The notes: generated by a model from the sequence alone, not told the origin. 64,000 bases of DNA from Puia dinghuensis (GCF_014642875.1 NZ_BMJC01000002.1:186001-250000), one strand, 5' to 3'; positions 33,372 to 42,867 are shown, numbered from the stretch's first letter. Program-made: numbers and translations.

Positions 33372-34361
33372 TCACCGTCCGGACAGCACCTCCGGATTGA
33401 ACACCGACGGTGGCCTGCCCGCCTGCGGCCCAAGCCCAAGTGCAGCGATCAGGTTATCCGCAGCCAGACTCGCAAGACCATGCTGCGCCTCCGCCGTCCC
33501 CCCGGCTATATGCGGGGTAAGCACCGCATTGGGCAGACCCATCAGCCCCGGATATACGGCCGGCTCGCCTTCGAAGACATCCAGCCCGACGCCGGCGATC
33601 CTGTTCTCCTTCAGCGCCAATGCCAGGGCCGCCTCATCGATAAGCCCGCCGCGGGCGATATTGAAGAGCATGGCGGAGGAGCGCATCAGCCCCAGCTCCC
33701 CAGCCCCGATAAGATGATAATTCTCAGGCGTATACGGCATTGCAAGGACGATAAAATCGGCCTCGCCCAACAATGCCTCCTTGCTCCGGTATTCCGCCCG
33801 GCACTCTGCTTCGATCGCAGGGTCCAGCCGGCGTCGGTTATGATATACCGCCTTCATCCTGAACCCGATAGCCCGGCGGGCAATGGCCTGGCCGATGCGC
33901 CCCATCCCCATAATGCCAAGGGTCTTGTCACAAAGATTGGCCCCAAACCAGCGGCTCCCCGCACTGCCCTTCCACTGCCCCTGCTGTAACCAATGCGCCG
34001 CTTCCACCAGCCGTCGGGCCGTAGCGATCATTAGTCCCCAGGTAAAATCCGCTACCGTTTCATCGGCCGGCCCGGGTGAATTCGTACCGATGATACCCGC
34101 CCGCGTCAGCGCCGCAACATCCACATTGTTATATCCCGCCGCAGAAACACAGAGGGCTTTCAGGCGGGGCAAACCACGGACAACGGAATCGTCTATCTTC
34201 TCACCCCCGGCTACCATGACGCCATCCATATCCTGCAACGCCGCATGCAGCTGCTCGGAAGTATATCGCTCTCCGTCATTAACAGTAACATCGAAATATT
34301 GCCGCAACCGGTCTACAACATCCGGGAATAGCGGCCGCGTGATAAGGATCTTTTGTCGCAT
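33372..34361 (-). CDS. D-isomer specific 2-hydroxyacid dehydrogenase (glyoxylate/hydroxypyruvate reductase-like)
   Basis: A 329-residue NAD(P)-dependent dehydrogenase. The Rossmann motif is LGIMGMGRIGQAIARRA near residue 150, with family signatures ANLCDK, LFNIARGGLIDEAAL and the catalytic region LTPHIAGGTAEAQHGLA containing the His of the Arg-Glu-His triad. Members reduce glyoxylate, hydroxypyruvate or 2-ketogluconate. It begins the minus-strand run (dehydrogenase, P460 protein, LysR, YeiH, secreted protein), separated from the P460 gene by 111 bases, so it may be a separate transcript. Exact substrate unknown. Confidence 0.9.
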   Translation of the reverse strand: MRQKILITRPLFPDVVDRLRQYFDVTVNDGERYTSEQLHAALQDMDGVMVAGGEKIDDSVVRGLPRLKALCVSAAGYNNVDVAALTRAGIIGTNSPGPADETVADFTWGLMIATARRLVEAAHWLQQGQWKGSAGSRWFGANLCDKTLGIMGMGRIGQAIARRAIGFRMKAVYHNRRRLDPAIEAECRAEYRSKEALLGEADFIVLAMPYTPENYHLIGAGELGLMRSSAMLFNIARGGLIDEAALALALKENRIAGVGLDVFEGEPAVYPGLMGLPNAVLTPHIAGGTAEAQHGLASLAADNLIAALGLGPQAGRPPSVFNPEVLSGR

Positions 34362-34471
34362 AGCACCTAAATTAATGAAAAAGACATTAGCATTTCATTA
34401 ATAAACCCCGCCTCCCCGTCCCGGTCTATTAATTGAACAACAACATTTACAAAAACTTAAAAGCTAATGTT

Positions 34472-34660
34472 ATGAAGTACATAATCACCCTCGTTCTGCT
34501 GATCGCCGTTGTATTGAATGGCCTCATTGGTTATCGTTTATTTCAACATTCCAACTACAACGTCAGCAGCCTGCTGATCATCGCTTCCTATCTCTCTATC
34601 GTCATGAGCATCTATGTGCTCACCGTAAGCCGGACCAGGTCCAACCCCCTTATCCACTAA
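34472..34660 (+). CDS. Small two-helix membrane protein
   Basis: A 62-residue protein made of two hydrophobic helices (YIITLVLLIAVVLNGLIGY and SLLIIASYLSIVMSIYVLTV) linked by a short polar turn. No family was recognised. ATG 34472 is preceded by AAGCTAATGTT without a clear ribosome site. A strong terminator follows within 20 bases, so it is a single-gene transcript, which supports its being real. Both ends are probably on the same side of the membrane. Function unknown. Confidence 0.6.
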   Translation: MKYIITLVLLIAVVLNGLIGYRLFQHSNYNVSSLLIIASYLSIVMSIYVLTVSRTRSNPLIH

Positions 34661-34677
34661 TCCTCTACGTATATACC

Positions 34678-34713
34678 GACCCGGCCGCCTATCGACGGCC
34701 GGGTCCTTTTTTT
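34678..34713 (+). terminator. Terminator after the small membrane protein gene
   Basis: Perfect 10-bp stem GACCCGGCCG (34678-34687) and CGGCCGGGTC (34696-34705), 8-base loop, then a run of seven T. Confidence 0.9.
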
Positions 34714-34778
34714 GTTATAATCCTACTCTTTTCTTACATTGTACTATCCCGACCTGCTGCTTACCAAAACCTTGATGT

Positions 34779-36386
34779 ATGAAAAGACCCTTCTTCCGAT
34801 GGTTCAGGGACATCTCCATTTCGAAAAAGCTCATTTTCACGGTTGGCATCATGGGCCTGCTCATCGTCATCGAACTGGTCGTCCTCTTCTTTTCCATCAA
34901 TACCCTCTCCTCTGTCCGCGCCTATGTCGGTGGCGAAGGCCTCTGGTCAAAAGCACAGAAAGACGCCCTCTATCAGTTGTACAAGTACGCCCGCACCCAC
35001 GATGAAGCCGATTACCAAAAATCCCTCGATCACCTGAAGGTCAACCTTGGCGACCACAAGGCGCGCCTCGAAATGATCAAACCCAACCCCGACATCGAAC
35101 TCGTCCGCCAGGGCTTTATAGAAGGTCGCAACGACCCCGCCGACGTCAATGGCATGATCAAACTGTTCAGGCGTTTCCACAGCAACAAATACATCCATCG
35201 CGCCATCATGGCCTGGACAAAGGCCGACTCCATCGTCCTGCTCTTCATACAACTCGGCCAAGATCTCCACGACGAGATCAATTCCCCGCATAGCTCCCAA
35301 CAGCACATCAACGCCATCCTCGACCAGATCGATCCGCTCAACAGCCGCCTCACCCCGATAGAAGACGAGTTCTCCTATGCCCTCGGCGAAGGCTCCCGCT
35401 GGCTGGAAGACGTTGTGCTAAAGCTGTTGTTCATCGTGGCGCTGACGGTCGAATGCACCGGCCTCACCCTGGCCATCACCGTCAGCCGCGGCATCCAGAA
35501 AGGCCTCCGCGAGATACTCTTGTCCGCCCGCGCCGTGACGAAAGGAGATTTCAGCCGCAAGGCCCGGGCTTATTCCGCTGACGAGATCGGCACACTGGCC
35601 AATAGCTTCAACTCCATGGCCGAAGAGTTGGAAAGGCTCGAACACGAGAATCGGGAAGTCAACAATTCCCTGGAAAAGAAGGTCCACCAGCGCACCCAGG
35701 AAATTGAAAGCAAGAACAAAGAGCTGGAACAATTCGCCTATGTCGCCTCCCACGATCTCCAGGAGCCGCTCCGCACCATTTCCGGCTTTGTCGATCTGCT
35801 AAAGAAAGAATACCGTGACAAGCTGGATAGCAACGGACAGATCTATCTCAACTATCTCTCCCAGGCCTCGGACAGGATGAAGACCCTCATCAAAGACCTG
35901 CTCGACTACTCACGCATCGGCCGCGAAAAAGAAGCCATGCCCGTCGATTGCAACCATTTACTGGACGAGGTGCTGGCCGATCTCGGCAAGAGCATCCGCG
36001 AATCCGGCGCCCACATCAGCTCCAGTCCCCTCCCCGTCCTGCGCGCCTACCCCACCGAACTAAAGCTCCTTTTCCAAAACCTCATCGTCAACTCCATCAA
36101 ATTCCGCCACCCCGAACGTCCCCCCATAGTATTGGTCTCGGCCGTCCAGGATAACGGGAAATGGCAGTTCTCCGTCACCGACAACGGCATCGGTATTGAA
36201 AAACAATTCCTCGAAAGGATATTCATCATCTTCCAGCGCCTGCACAACCGGGCACAATACGAAGGCTCCGGCATCGGGCTGGCGCACTGCAAAAAGATAG
36301 TGGAATTCCATGAAGGCCGCATCTGGGCGGACGCCGAACCCGGAAAAGGAAGCCGGTTCTACTTCACCATCAGCAAAGACCTTTGA
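34779..36386 (+). CDS. Membrane sensor histidine kinase with HAMP domain
   Basis: A 535-residue kinase. Transmembrane helix 1 (residues about 18-40), a helical periplasmic sensor of about 170 residues, transmembrane helix 2 (LLFIVALTVECTGLTLAI), HAMP domain (RAVTKGDFSRKARAYSADEI), coiled coil, HisKA with phospho-acceptor FAYVASHDLQEPLRTIS, and HATPase_c with N box near LLFQNLIVNSIKFRHP, G1 DNGIGIEKQFLERIF and G2 GSGIGLAHCKKIVE. The HDLQEPLR form of the H-box is that of phytochrome-like light or stress kinases. No response regulator is adjacent. The next gene, cbpA, has its own promoter. Confidence 0.9.
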   Translation: MKRPFFRWFRDISISKKLIFTVGIMGLLIVIELVVLFFSINTLSSVRAYVGGEGLWSKAQKDALYQLYKYARTHDEADYQKSLDHLKVNLGDHKARLEMIKPNPDIELVRQGFIEGRNDPADVNGMIKLFRRFHSNKYIHRAIMAWTKADSIVLLFIQLGQDLHDEINSPHSSQQHINAILDQIDPLNSRLTPIEDEFSYALGEGSRWLEDVVLKLLFIVALTVECTGLTLAITVSRGIQKGLREILLSARAVTKGDFSRKARAYSADEIGTLANSFNSMAEELERLEHENREVNNSLEKKVHQRTQEIESKNKELEQFAYVASHDLQEPLRTISGFVDLLKKEYRDKLDSNGQIYLNYLSQASDRMKTLIKDLLDYSRIGREKEAMPVDCNHLLDEVLADLGKSIRESGAHISSSPLPVLRAYPTELKLLFQNLIVNSIKFRHPERPPIVLVSAVQDNGKWQFSVTDNGIGIEKQFLERIFIIFQRLHNRAQYEGSGIGLAHCKKIVEFHEGRIWADAEPGKGSRFYFTISKDL

Positions 36387-36412
36387 TATCCCTCCATTTT
36401 CACGGTAACCCC

Positions 36413-36420
36413 TAACTTTG
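36413..36420 (+). promoter_or_regulatory. -7 promoter box for cbpA
   Basis: TAACTTTG matches TAnnTTTG, 20 bases upstream of the cbpA ATG. Confidence 0.5.
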
Positions 36421-36440
36421 TAAAAAAGGATATCATCAAA

Positions 36441-37382
36441 ATGGATTTCATCGACTACTATAAAATCTTGGGAGTGAACAAGAACGCGACGCAGGACGAT
36501 ATCCGCACCGCGTACCGGAAACTGGCCCGCAAGCACCATCCCGATCTCAATCCCAACGACAAAGAAGCAAACAAAAAATTCCAACAGATCAACGAAGCCA
36601 ACGAAGTACTAAGCGACCCCGAAAAGCGAAAGAAATACGACCAGTACGGCAAGGACTGGCAACACGCCGAAGCCTTTGAAAAAGCCCAGCAAGAAGCTGG
36701 CAAACAGCGTGGAGGCCGCACCCGGGGCGGCCGTGGTTTCAGCAGCGATTTCGGCGAAACCTTCGGCGGCGCCGAAAGCTTCGAACCCGGCGACAGCGGC
36801 GAATTCTCCGACTTCTTCGAATCCCTCTTCGGCGGCGCAGGCCGGCGCAGTGGCGGCAGCCAGGCCAGGTTCCGCGGCCAGGACTACCACGCCGAACTAC
36901 AGATAAGCCTCGCCGAAGCCGCAACAACCCATCAACGCGTACTCACTGTCAACGAAAAGAACATCCGCATCACCATCCCCGCAGGGGTAGAGGACGGCCA
37001 GGTCATCAAGCTGAAAGGACACGGTGCGCCAGGGGCCAACGGTGGGCCCGACGGCGATCTTTATATCACTTTCATCATCACCGGCGACCCACGCTGGACA
37101 AGAGAAGGAGACGACCTCCACACGAAACAGACCATCGATCTCTACACGGCTGTCCTTGGTGGTGAGACCACCATCGACACCCTCTCCGGCAAGGTCAAAC
37201 TAAAGATAAAACCAGAGACACCCAACGGCACGACTATGCGCTTAAAAGGGAAAGGCTTCCCCGTGTATAAAAAAGAAGGGCAATCTGGCGATCTGTATGT
37301 GACCCTGGAGATCGGGCTGCCCACCCATCTCACGGAAAAGGAAAAAGAACTCTTCCGCCAGCTAAAAGACCTAAAACACTAA
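36441..37382 (+). CDS. cbpA: DnaJ-class co-chaperone CbpA
   Basis: A 313-residue DnaJ family protein. The J domain (residues 1-70) has [20 protein letters not shown], the HPD motif (KHHPDLNP) and a C-terminal QYGKDW. A Gly/Arg- and Phe-rich linker (residues 90-145) follows, then two DnaJ C-terminal beta domains. The Cys-rich zinc fingers of true DnaJ are absent, the hallmark of CbpA. It stimulates DnaK and can bind DNA. It is followed after 58 bases by a CbpM-type modulator gene, the same arrangement as cbpAM in Proteobacteria. Confidence 0.92.
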   Translation: MDFIDYYKILGVNKNATQDDIRTAYRKLARKHHPDLNPNDKEANKKFQQINEANEVLSDPEKRKKYDQYGKDWQHAEAFEKAQQEAGKQRGGRTRGGRGFSSDFGETFGGAESFEPGDSGEFSDFFESLFGGAGRRSGGSQARFRGQDYHAELQISLAEAATTHQRVLTVNEKNIRITIPAGVEDGQVIKLKGHGAPGANGGPDGDLYITFIITGDPRWTREGDDLHTKQTIDLYTAVLGGETTIDTLSGKVKLKIKPETPNGTTMRLKGKGFPVYKKEGQSGDLYVTLEIGLPTHLTEKEKELFRQLKDLKH

Positions 37383-37440
37383 AACCCCTAAGCACCCCAC
37401 CCGCAACAATAAAGCGGCCCCAACATAAAAACGCATTCGT

Positions 37441-37770
37441 ATGTCAACCGAAGAACTCATCCCCGCAGGCGAATTCTGCACCTTCCACCATGTCGAACTC
37501 TCCTTTCTCCAGACCCTGCACGACTCCGGTCTCATCGCGATGACGGTGCGCAACGGCGTCGTCTTCCTGGACGCGGGACAACTGCCGGAAGTAGAGAAAT
37601 TCGCCCGCTGGCACTACGAGCTGGCGATAAACCCGGAAGGCATCGAAGCGTTGTCCCACGTTCTCGGCCGCATCGGCAATCTGCTGGCGGAGAACCAACA
37701 ACTTCGCAACCGCCTCCGCCGTTATGAGTCCGGCCTGGGCACAGGCGTCACACTGGATTACGAGCCCTAA
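37441..37770 (+). CDS. cbpM: CbpM-type chaperone modulator
   Basis: A 109-residue MerR-like/CbpM protein: LIPAGEFCTFHHVELSFLQT, then LHDSGLIAMTVRNGVVFLDA and a helical tail ending in NQQLRNRLRRYE. CbpM binds the J domain of CbpA and blocks its interaction with DnaK. The position right after cbpA and the matching size make the assignment firm, although sequence similarity within this family is generally low. The gene is followed by a convergent flavoprotein gene, 41 bases away. Confidence 0.8.
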   Translation: MSTEELIPAGEFCTFHHVELSFLQTLHDSGLIAMTVRNGVVFLDAGQLPEVEKFARWHYELAINPEGIEALSHVLGRIGNLLAENQQLRNRLRRYESGLGTGVTLDYEP

Positions 37771-37811
37771 ATTCCCCCATCAAAACTATCTCCGGCCGCC
37801 CCAGCACGCGC

Positions 37812-39119
37812 TCACCGCCGCGCCATTATCTTTTCCGCCACATCGCGCCCGCTCCAAAACGCTGCCTCCACCGTCCCCGGGGCATCCCCTTCATACAAAA
37901 CCTCCCCGGCAAAAAAGATCGTGTCCTCCACCGGCCGCGATAATGTCGCCTTCGCATCCGCCGCCCCCACCGTATCGAAACTGTATCCCCCCCTGACAAA
38001 CGGTGCCTCCGCCCAGTCCAGCACCAGTGAAGCCGCCAGCTCCCGCTGTAAAAAGCCCACCTCGACATAAAAGATCGCCGCCAGGCTACGCAAACAGCTG
38101 GCCAGCCTCCCCTTCTCGTCCAGATGCTGAAACCGCCGCATGTTCTCCCCCGCCAGCCAGCCCGTAAGCACCCGGCTATCGGCTTCCGTCTGGGTCCACC
38201 ACACAGGTATCTCCTGGTCGCTGATCACAAAAATCGTCTCACCTTCCGCCTTCTTTTCCAACCAGAACGGATTTTTAAACTCCAGGAAAATTTTAACAAC
38301 CGACCCATATCCTAGTCGCCGCACGGCCTCATCCACCACCGGCAGCACCGGATGAAAACGGAGGTCTCCTGCTGCCAACACCCCAAGCGAAACCGTCACG
38401 ACGAGTTTGTCGGCAGTAAAGCTCGCCCCACCCGCCGTCAGCACCTCCACCGATCCCTTTTGCCAGTGTACCTCCGCCACCGGCGACGAGCAGATCACTT
38501 CCGCACCGGCGCGGCGGCATTCCTCCACCAGGAAATCGATCATCCGGCGATAGCCACCCACCGGCCGGTATTCTTCTTCCTCCCCTTCCCGTACCCACTC
38601 CCGGTACAGCGACTGGGTACTCACCCGGTGAAGATCAGCCAGATCGTACCCTTCGGCAAACCGGCGCACCGACTGCCGCAGCCCGGCATAGCGCTCGCCG
38701 GCAAAATGCAATGACAAAAAATCTTCAAAGGGCATATCTTCCGTCATGGCCTCCATTTGCTGCATCAGCTCATCCCAGTCGTCCCCCAGCATCCCCTCCC
38801 AATCACCATCCGCCGCCGCGTCTGGATCCCCCGCACCATTGGAGCCCGTCGCTCCCGGCTTCCGCATCAATTGGGCCCTAACCGGTTGCAACTCGACTCC
38901 CGCCTCCTTCGCAAGCTCAAGACTAAGCGGCAGCGGACCATGGATAAACTCCGCTCCACCCTCGACGGCTTTTGAAAAGCCCCTGGGCGCCAAAGGCAAT
39001 ATCCTCCCGCCCGGCTCCGAAGCGGCTTCGAGCACGGTAACCCGATTGCCCGCCTTCGACAAATGACGGCCCGCTTGCAACCCCGCAGCGCCAGCCCCGA
39101 TGATGATAATGATCGACAT
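37812..39119 (-). CDS. Flavin-containing amine oxidase family protein
   Basis: A 435-residue FAD oxidoreductase of the monoamine oxidase/phytoene desaturase superfamily. The dinucleotide-binding motif is IIIIGAGAAGLQAGRHL, followed by the Glu of VLEAASEPGGRI; a further family motif DKLVVTVSLGVLAAGDLRFH lies in the middle, and the C-terminal FAD contact is FFAGEVLYEGDAPGTVEAAF with SGRDVA. Such enzymes oxidise amines, polyamines or related carbon-nitrogen bonds. No signal peptide is seen. The substrate is unknown and no catabolic genes are nearby. Confidence 0.85.
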   Translation of the reverse strand: MSIIIIIGAGAAGLQAGRHLSKAGNRVTVLEAASEPGGRILPLAPRGFSKAVEGGAEFIHGPLPLSLELAKEAGVELQPVRAQLMRKPGATGSNGAGDPDAAADGDWEGMLGDDWDELMQQMEAMTEDMPFEDFLSLHFAGERYAGLRQSVRRFAEGYDLADLHRVSTQSLYREWVREGEEEEYRPVGGYRRMIDFLVEECRRAGAEVICSSPVAEVHWQKGSVEVLTAGGASFTADKLVVTVSLGVLAAGDLRFHPVLPVVDEAVRRLGYGSVVKIFLEFKNPFWLEKKAEGETIFVISDQEIPVWWTQTEADSRVLTGWLAGENMRRFQHLDEKGRLASCLRSLAAIFYVEVGFLQRELAASLVLDWAEAPFVRGGYSFDTVGAADAKATLSRPVEDTIFFAGEVLYEGDAPGTVEAAFWSGRDVAEKIMARR

Positions 39120-39206
39120 AGAAATGGTTAAATAAAAAAGTCACGAATTTATAAATTGGGGACAATTAATTGTGGAAAATCACCGTTTCCTGCTAGGTAT
39201 TTTTAC

Positions 39207-39214
39207 TACTTTTG
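39207..39214 (+). promoter_or_regulatory. -7 promoter box upstream of the 93-residue protein gene
   Basis: TACTTTTG matches TAnnTTTG, about 100 bases upstream of the ATG at 39316. Confidence 0.4.
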
Positions 39215-39315
39215 TAGTCACCTGCCTATCCCCATCGTAAAAAATTCACTATTCTTTAAGAGACCTGCCCCAACCTGAGCACAAGAATTGTTATCACTAA
39301 TTCAAAGGGAGCCTT

Positions 39316-39597
39316 ATGCAAATTCAATTCATCCGGAATATCCAATTCACAAAGCTGGTAAAAGCCGATGGTCGGCTGAGAGAGTTCAACTTCCGCAAGT
39401 CCAATGGACTGCAGGAAGGCCTGTTCACCGTAGATGTAAGCGACGATCGCGGCAATCGCATCGTCCTGAGAATGCAACGCGAAGACGGTGTCTGGAAAAT
39501 AATCAAACAACAACTGCCCACATGGATATGGGAAAATGAGGCAGTTTTTCACACGCTCATCGAAGAAGAGCTGGGCGCCGCAGGTATGGTAAAATAA
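39316..39597 (+). CDS. Conserved hypothetical protein (93 residues)
   Basis: A small mixed alpha/beta protein (IQFIRNIQFTKLVKADGRL, GLFTVDVSDDRGNRIVLRM, QREDGVWKIIKQQLPTWIW, HTLIEEELGA). It has no signal or membrane segment and I did not recognise its family. Support for it being real is an upstream promoter box and a good ribosome site (AAGGGAG, 39306-39312), rare in this genome. The last 49 bases overlap the 3' end of the convergent TPR histidine kinase gene, so both C-termini share DNA. Confidence 0.7.
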   Translation: MQIQFIRNIQFTKLVKADGRLREFNFRKSNGLQEGLFTVDVSDDRGNRIVLRMQREDGVWKIIKQQLPTWIWENEAVFHTLIEEELGAAGMVK

Positions 39598-41456
39598 CAG
39601 TGGCTCCCCCTTCCCCACTCACTCTCTACAAAAAAGCGTCCCTTATTTGCTTCGGCAAAATCATGACAGAGCAGGATACCAAGCCCGGTGCCTTTCTCCT
39701 TGGCCGTTCCATAACTGGTAAAACTCTCCCTGCGCCTGATCTTCTCCAGCGCATCCTCCCGCATCCCGACGCCCGTATCCGCCACCACCAGCTCTATCTC
39801 CGCAGCCTTCCTGCATCCATTCACCGTCACGATGCCACCACTGCGGCAGAACTTTATCGCATTGCTCACCAGATTGCGGATCACCAGCTGCACCATATCC
39901 TTATCGGCAAAACCGACCAGCAAAGGCGCCATCTCCATACGCAACAGCACTCCTTTCTCCCGCGCCTGGTGAGCAAAAAGGGCAAGCACCTCCGGCACCA
40001 CCTCATTCAGCTCGAGCAACACCGGCTTCACCACCATCCCGTTCAGCTGACTGCTGGCCCAATACAGCAGGTTACCCACCAATTCCGAGGAATAATCGAC
40101 ATTTCGCCGCAGCTCGTTCATCATCGCACCGATCTCCTGCTCGGACAATTTCTTCTCTTTAAGAAAATCCATCAGCCCCTTCAGGGAATTAAGCGGTCCC
40201 CGCAGATCATGGGCGACGATGGAAAACAGCTTATCCTTTTGCTGGTTGTTTAATAATAATTGAACCGCCTGCTGCTCAAGCGCCTCCTTCTGTTCTTCGA
40301 TCTTCTCGTTCTTCTCCCGTAAAAGCTGGTTCATTCGCCGGTTGACGGCTCTGCTGCGCATCAGGATAAAGGCTATGAGGCTCAAAACGATCAACGCGCC
40401 CACCGTCACCGCTATCTGCAAAGCCGCCTTACGCAGCTCCCGCTCATACCCCGCGTCCTTCATCGCCTGCGCTTCCCGCAGCCGCATTGCCTGTTTCTCA
40501 TAATCATACTGCGCCGCGCGCGACAAGATCTCTTTGCGGGACTGGTCGTTAAACAGGCTATCCGAATAATCCTTATAGAGTTTGAAAAAATGGAGGGCAT
40601 TGCGGTAGTCACCCTTCGCCTCGTAAATATGCGCCAGCACCCGGGCCGATTCCTGGATCTCCGGTTTCCGCCTGATCGCCCGGGCCTCCTGCAACGCCTC
40701 ATTGGCATACTGCAAGGCCCGCGGGTAGTTCTTCAGTTGCAGGTACACCTGGGAAACCAGGCTCTTCGTCGCCGTAGTCCCCAGCCGCTCTTTCCTTCCC
40801 TGGTAATAGGCAAGGGATTCCAGCAGATGGCTCAACGCTCCGGTATAATCCCCTTTAGCCGTCAGTATCCGGCCCACGTCATTATTAAAAGTGGCAATGG
40901 TCGGCGCATCCATCATCCTGCGGGCAACCTGCAGCGCCCGCTGTGCATATTGCAAGGCCTGGTCATACTGCCCCTGCCGTAGGGCGATATCGGCTAAATT
41001 GTTGGCGACATACGCCTCCTGCACACTATCCCCGCTGCGTTGATAAAGTCGCTGCACCTGCTCTATCAGTTGATGGGCCTTATCGTACTCTTCCTGCTGT
41101 TTGTAAAAAAGTGCGAAATTGACTTTTACCTTGGCTATCAGTGTAGTATTATCTATCTGCTCGGCAATATCCAGCGAATGCTGGTAACAGGTAAGCATGT
41201 TCAGATAGTCCCCGACCATCTCATAGGTATTCCCAAGCATCCGCCAGCTCTCGGCCTCACCCTTGCGATAACCGGCCTTTTCGGCCAATTCAAGGGCCCT
41301 GCGCCCACAAAGGAAGGCGCTGTCGGCGTTGATACCGTAATAGGCGCGCGCGAGCCGGTCGAGAGAGTCCACGGTTTTATACATCCCCACAGGGGCGCTA
41401 CTACCAATCCCCGGTAAAAAAGCCATTAACCAGGCTACAATACAGAGAGATCTCAT
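39549..41456 (-). CDS. TPR-containing sensor histidine kinase
   Basis: A 635-residue kinase of a form common in Bacteroidota. A signal sequence is followed by six or more tetratricopeptide repeats (for example QYDQALQYAQRALQVAR and NYPRALQYANEALQEAR) facing the periplasm, one transmembrane helix (LQIAVTVGALIVLSLIAFIL), a cytoplasmic coiled coil, HisKA with FSIVAHDLRGPLNSLKG, and HATPase_c with ADTGVGMREDALEK and the G2 motif GTGLGILLCHDF. The TPR part probably detects a protein partner. No response regulator is adjacent. Its final 16 codons overlap the convergent gene at 39316. Confidence 0.9.
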   Translation of the reverse strand: MRSLCIVAWLMAFLPGIGSSAPVGMYKTVDSLDRLARAYYGINADSAFLCGRRALELAEKAGYRKGEAESWRMLGNTYEMVGDYLNMLTCYQHSLDIAEQIDNTTLIAKVKVNFALFYKQQEEYDKAHQLIEQVQRLYQRSGDSVQEAYVANNLADIALRQGQYDQALQYAQRALQVARRMMDAPTIATFNNDVGRILTAKGDYTGALSHLLESLAYYQGRKERLGTTATKSLVSQVYLQLKNYPRALQYANEALQEARAIRRKPEIQESARVLAHIYEAKGDYRNALHFFKLYKDYSDSLFNDQSRKEILSRAAQYDYEKQAMRLREAQAMKDAGYERELRKAALQIAVTVGALIVLSLIAFILMRSRAVNRRMNQLLREKNEKIEEQKEALEQQAVQLLLNNQQKDKLFSIVAHDLRGPLNSLKGLMDFLKEKKLSEQEIGAMMNELRRNVDYSSELVGNLLYWASSQLNGMVVKPVLLELNEVVPEVLALFAHQAREKGVLLRMEMAPLLVGFADKDMVQLVIRNLVSNAIKFCRSGGIVTVNGCRKAAEIELVVADTGVGMREDALEKIRRRESFTSYGTAKEKGTGLGILLCHDFAEANKGRFFVESEWGRGSHCYFTIPAAPSSSSMSV

Positions 41457-41645
41457 TCTAATCGTACTGTTTGATTCATCAAGTGGCGTCAGGAAGGCAA
41501 ATTAGCGTACTTACGAACAAAATCGTAAGCCGATTGTAATACTTTAAGGGATTCAGCGTTGTCTGATAATACAGCACAGACAGAGAGGCAGCAGCCCGTA
41601 AACATACAAAAAAAACGCAAGCCCCCGCAAACCGACATTAGCCGT

Positions 41646-41688
41646 TTGCAGGAAATGCGTTAAATTCCCTAAAACGCATTTCCTGCAA
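41646..41688. repeat. Perfect 16-bp inverted repeat in the kinase-phoH gap
   Basis: Arms 41646-41661 (TTGCAGGAAATGCGTT) and 41673-41688, exact reverse complement, with an 11-base loop and no T-tract. A smaller stem, GCAAAC (41627-41632) with GTTTGC (41644-41649), shares four bases with the left arm, so the two foldings exclude each other. The rest of the 400-base gap 41457-41856 has no gene. Confidence 0.7.
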
Positions 41689-41856
41689 CTAATTCACATG
41701 CTGTTAATAAGAATTACATGAAAATCAGGGATGTCCGGATTATATTTGATGAGACAGCAAAAGAGCACAAATAAGCGGACAGTACCCCAGCCGGACAAAG
41801 TCCCCGCACAAGAGACCGTCATCCGGTTAATTTCAGAACGCTAAAAAGAACAGATT

Positions 41857-42825
41857 TTGACTGAAACTATTATTAACCTGGAAACCGTTAATCCCATTGA
41901 GTTTTTTGGCGTAAATAACGGTAAGTTAGACATCCTGAAGAAAAAGTTTCCCCTATTGAAGATCCTGTCACGCGGTACTCAGATCAAGTTGAGCGGATCG
42001 CCCGAACAAGTGGAAACAGCAAAGGAAAAAATCGATTTGTTAGTGCAATATCTGGAGCGAAACGGTCATGTAAGCGAGAACTACTTCGAGCAAATTCTGG
42101 GCGGTGACGACGCCGAGACAGTAGACCATTTTGTCGATCGGCATCCCAACGACATCCTGGTATTTGGCCCGAATGGCAAGACCGTCCGCGCCCGCACCGT
42201 CAACCAGAAAAGAATGGTCGGCGCCGCCGAGAAGAATGACATCGTCTTCGCCATCGGCCCCGCCGGTACCGGTAAGACCTATACAGCCGTAGCATTGGCC
42301 GTCAGGGCCCTTAAGAACAAAATGGTCAAAAAGATCATCCTCACCCGTCCGGCAGTGGAAGCCGGCGAAAGCCTGGGTTTCCTGCCCGGCGACCTCAAGG
42401 AGAAGATCGATCCCTACCTGCGGCCCCTCTATGACGCCCTGGACGACATGATCCCCGCCGACAAGCTGGGATACTACATGAGCACCAGGACCATCGAGAT
42501 CGCTCCGTTAGCCTATATGCGCGGTCGTACCCTCGACAACGCCTTTATCATCCTTGACGAAGCCCAGAATGCTACCGATCTTCAACTGAAGATGTTCCTC
42601 ACCCGCATCGGGGCCAATGCAAAGGCGATCATCACCGGCGACCTCACCCAGATCGATCTTCCCAAGAACCAAAAGAGCGGCCTCGCAAAAGCCCTCTACA
42701 TTCTCAAGAATATCGACGGCATCGCCCACATCGAACTCGACGAAGAAGACGTTGTCCGTCACCGCCTCGTAAAAGCCATCATCAAAGCCTACGAACGCGA
42801 CAAGAAAGAGGAAGAGACTAAATAA
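41857..42825 (+). CDS. PhoH-family ATPase
   Basis: A 322-residue PhoH protein. An N-terminal KH-like/RNA-binding part precedes the P-loop domain: Walker A AIGPAGTGKTYTAVALA near residue 135, Walker B NAFIILDEAQN near 230, and the sensor region ARIITGDLTQIDLP-like (KAIITGDLTQIDLP). PhoH proteins are ATPases related to superfamily 1 helicases and are thought to act in RNA processing, often next to ybeY. The start is TTG at 41857: an in-frame stop lies five codons upstream and the first ATG would remove the N-terminal domain. Its upstream gap contains the 16-bp inverted repeat. Confidence 0.9.
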   Translation: MTETIINLETVNPIEFFGVNNGKLDILKKKFPLLKILSRGTQIKLSGSPEQVETAKEKIDLLVQYLERNGHVSENYFEQILGGDDAETVDHFVDRHPNDILVFGPNGKTVRARTVNQKRMVGAAEKNDIVFAIGPAGTGKTYTAVALAVRALKNKMVKKIILTRPAVEAGESLGFLPGDLKEKIDPYLRPLYDALDDMIPADKLGYYMSTRTIEIAPLAYMRGRTLDNAFIILDEAQNATDLQLKMFLTRIGANAKAIITGDLTQIDLPKNQKSGLAKALYILKNIDGIAHIELDEEDVVRHRLVKAIIKAYERDKKEEETK

Positions 42826-42846
42826 TAAGATCAACTTATCGAAAAG

Positions 42847-42867
42847 CCCGCCGCAAGGCGGGTTTTT
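42847..42867 (+). terminator. Terminator of the phoH-type gene
   Basis: Stem CCCGCC (42847-42852) and GGCGGG (42857-42862) with GCAA loop, A run before and T run after. Confidence 0.85.
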
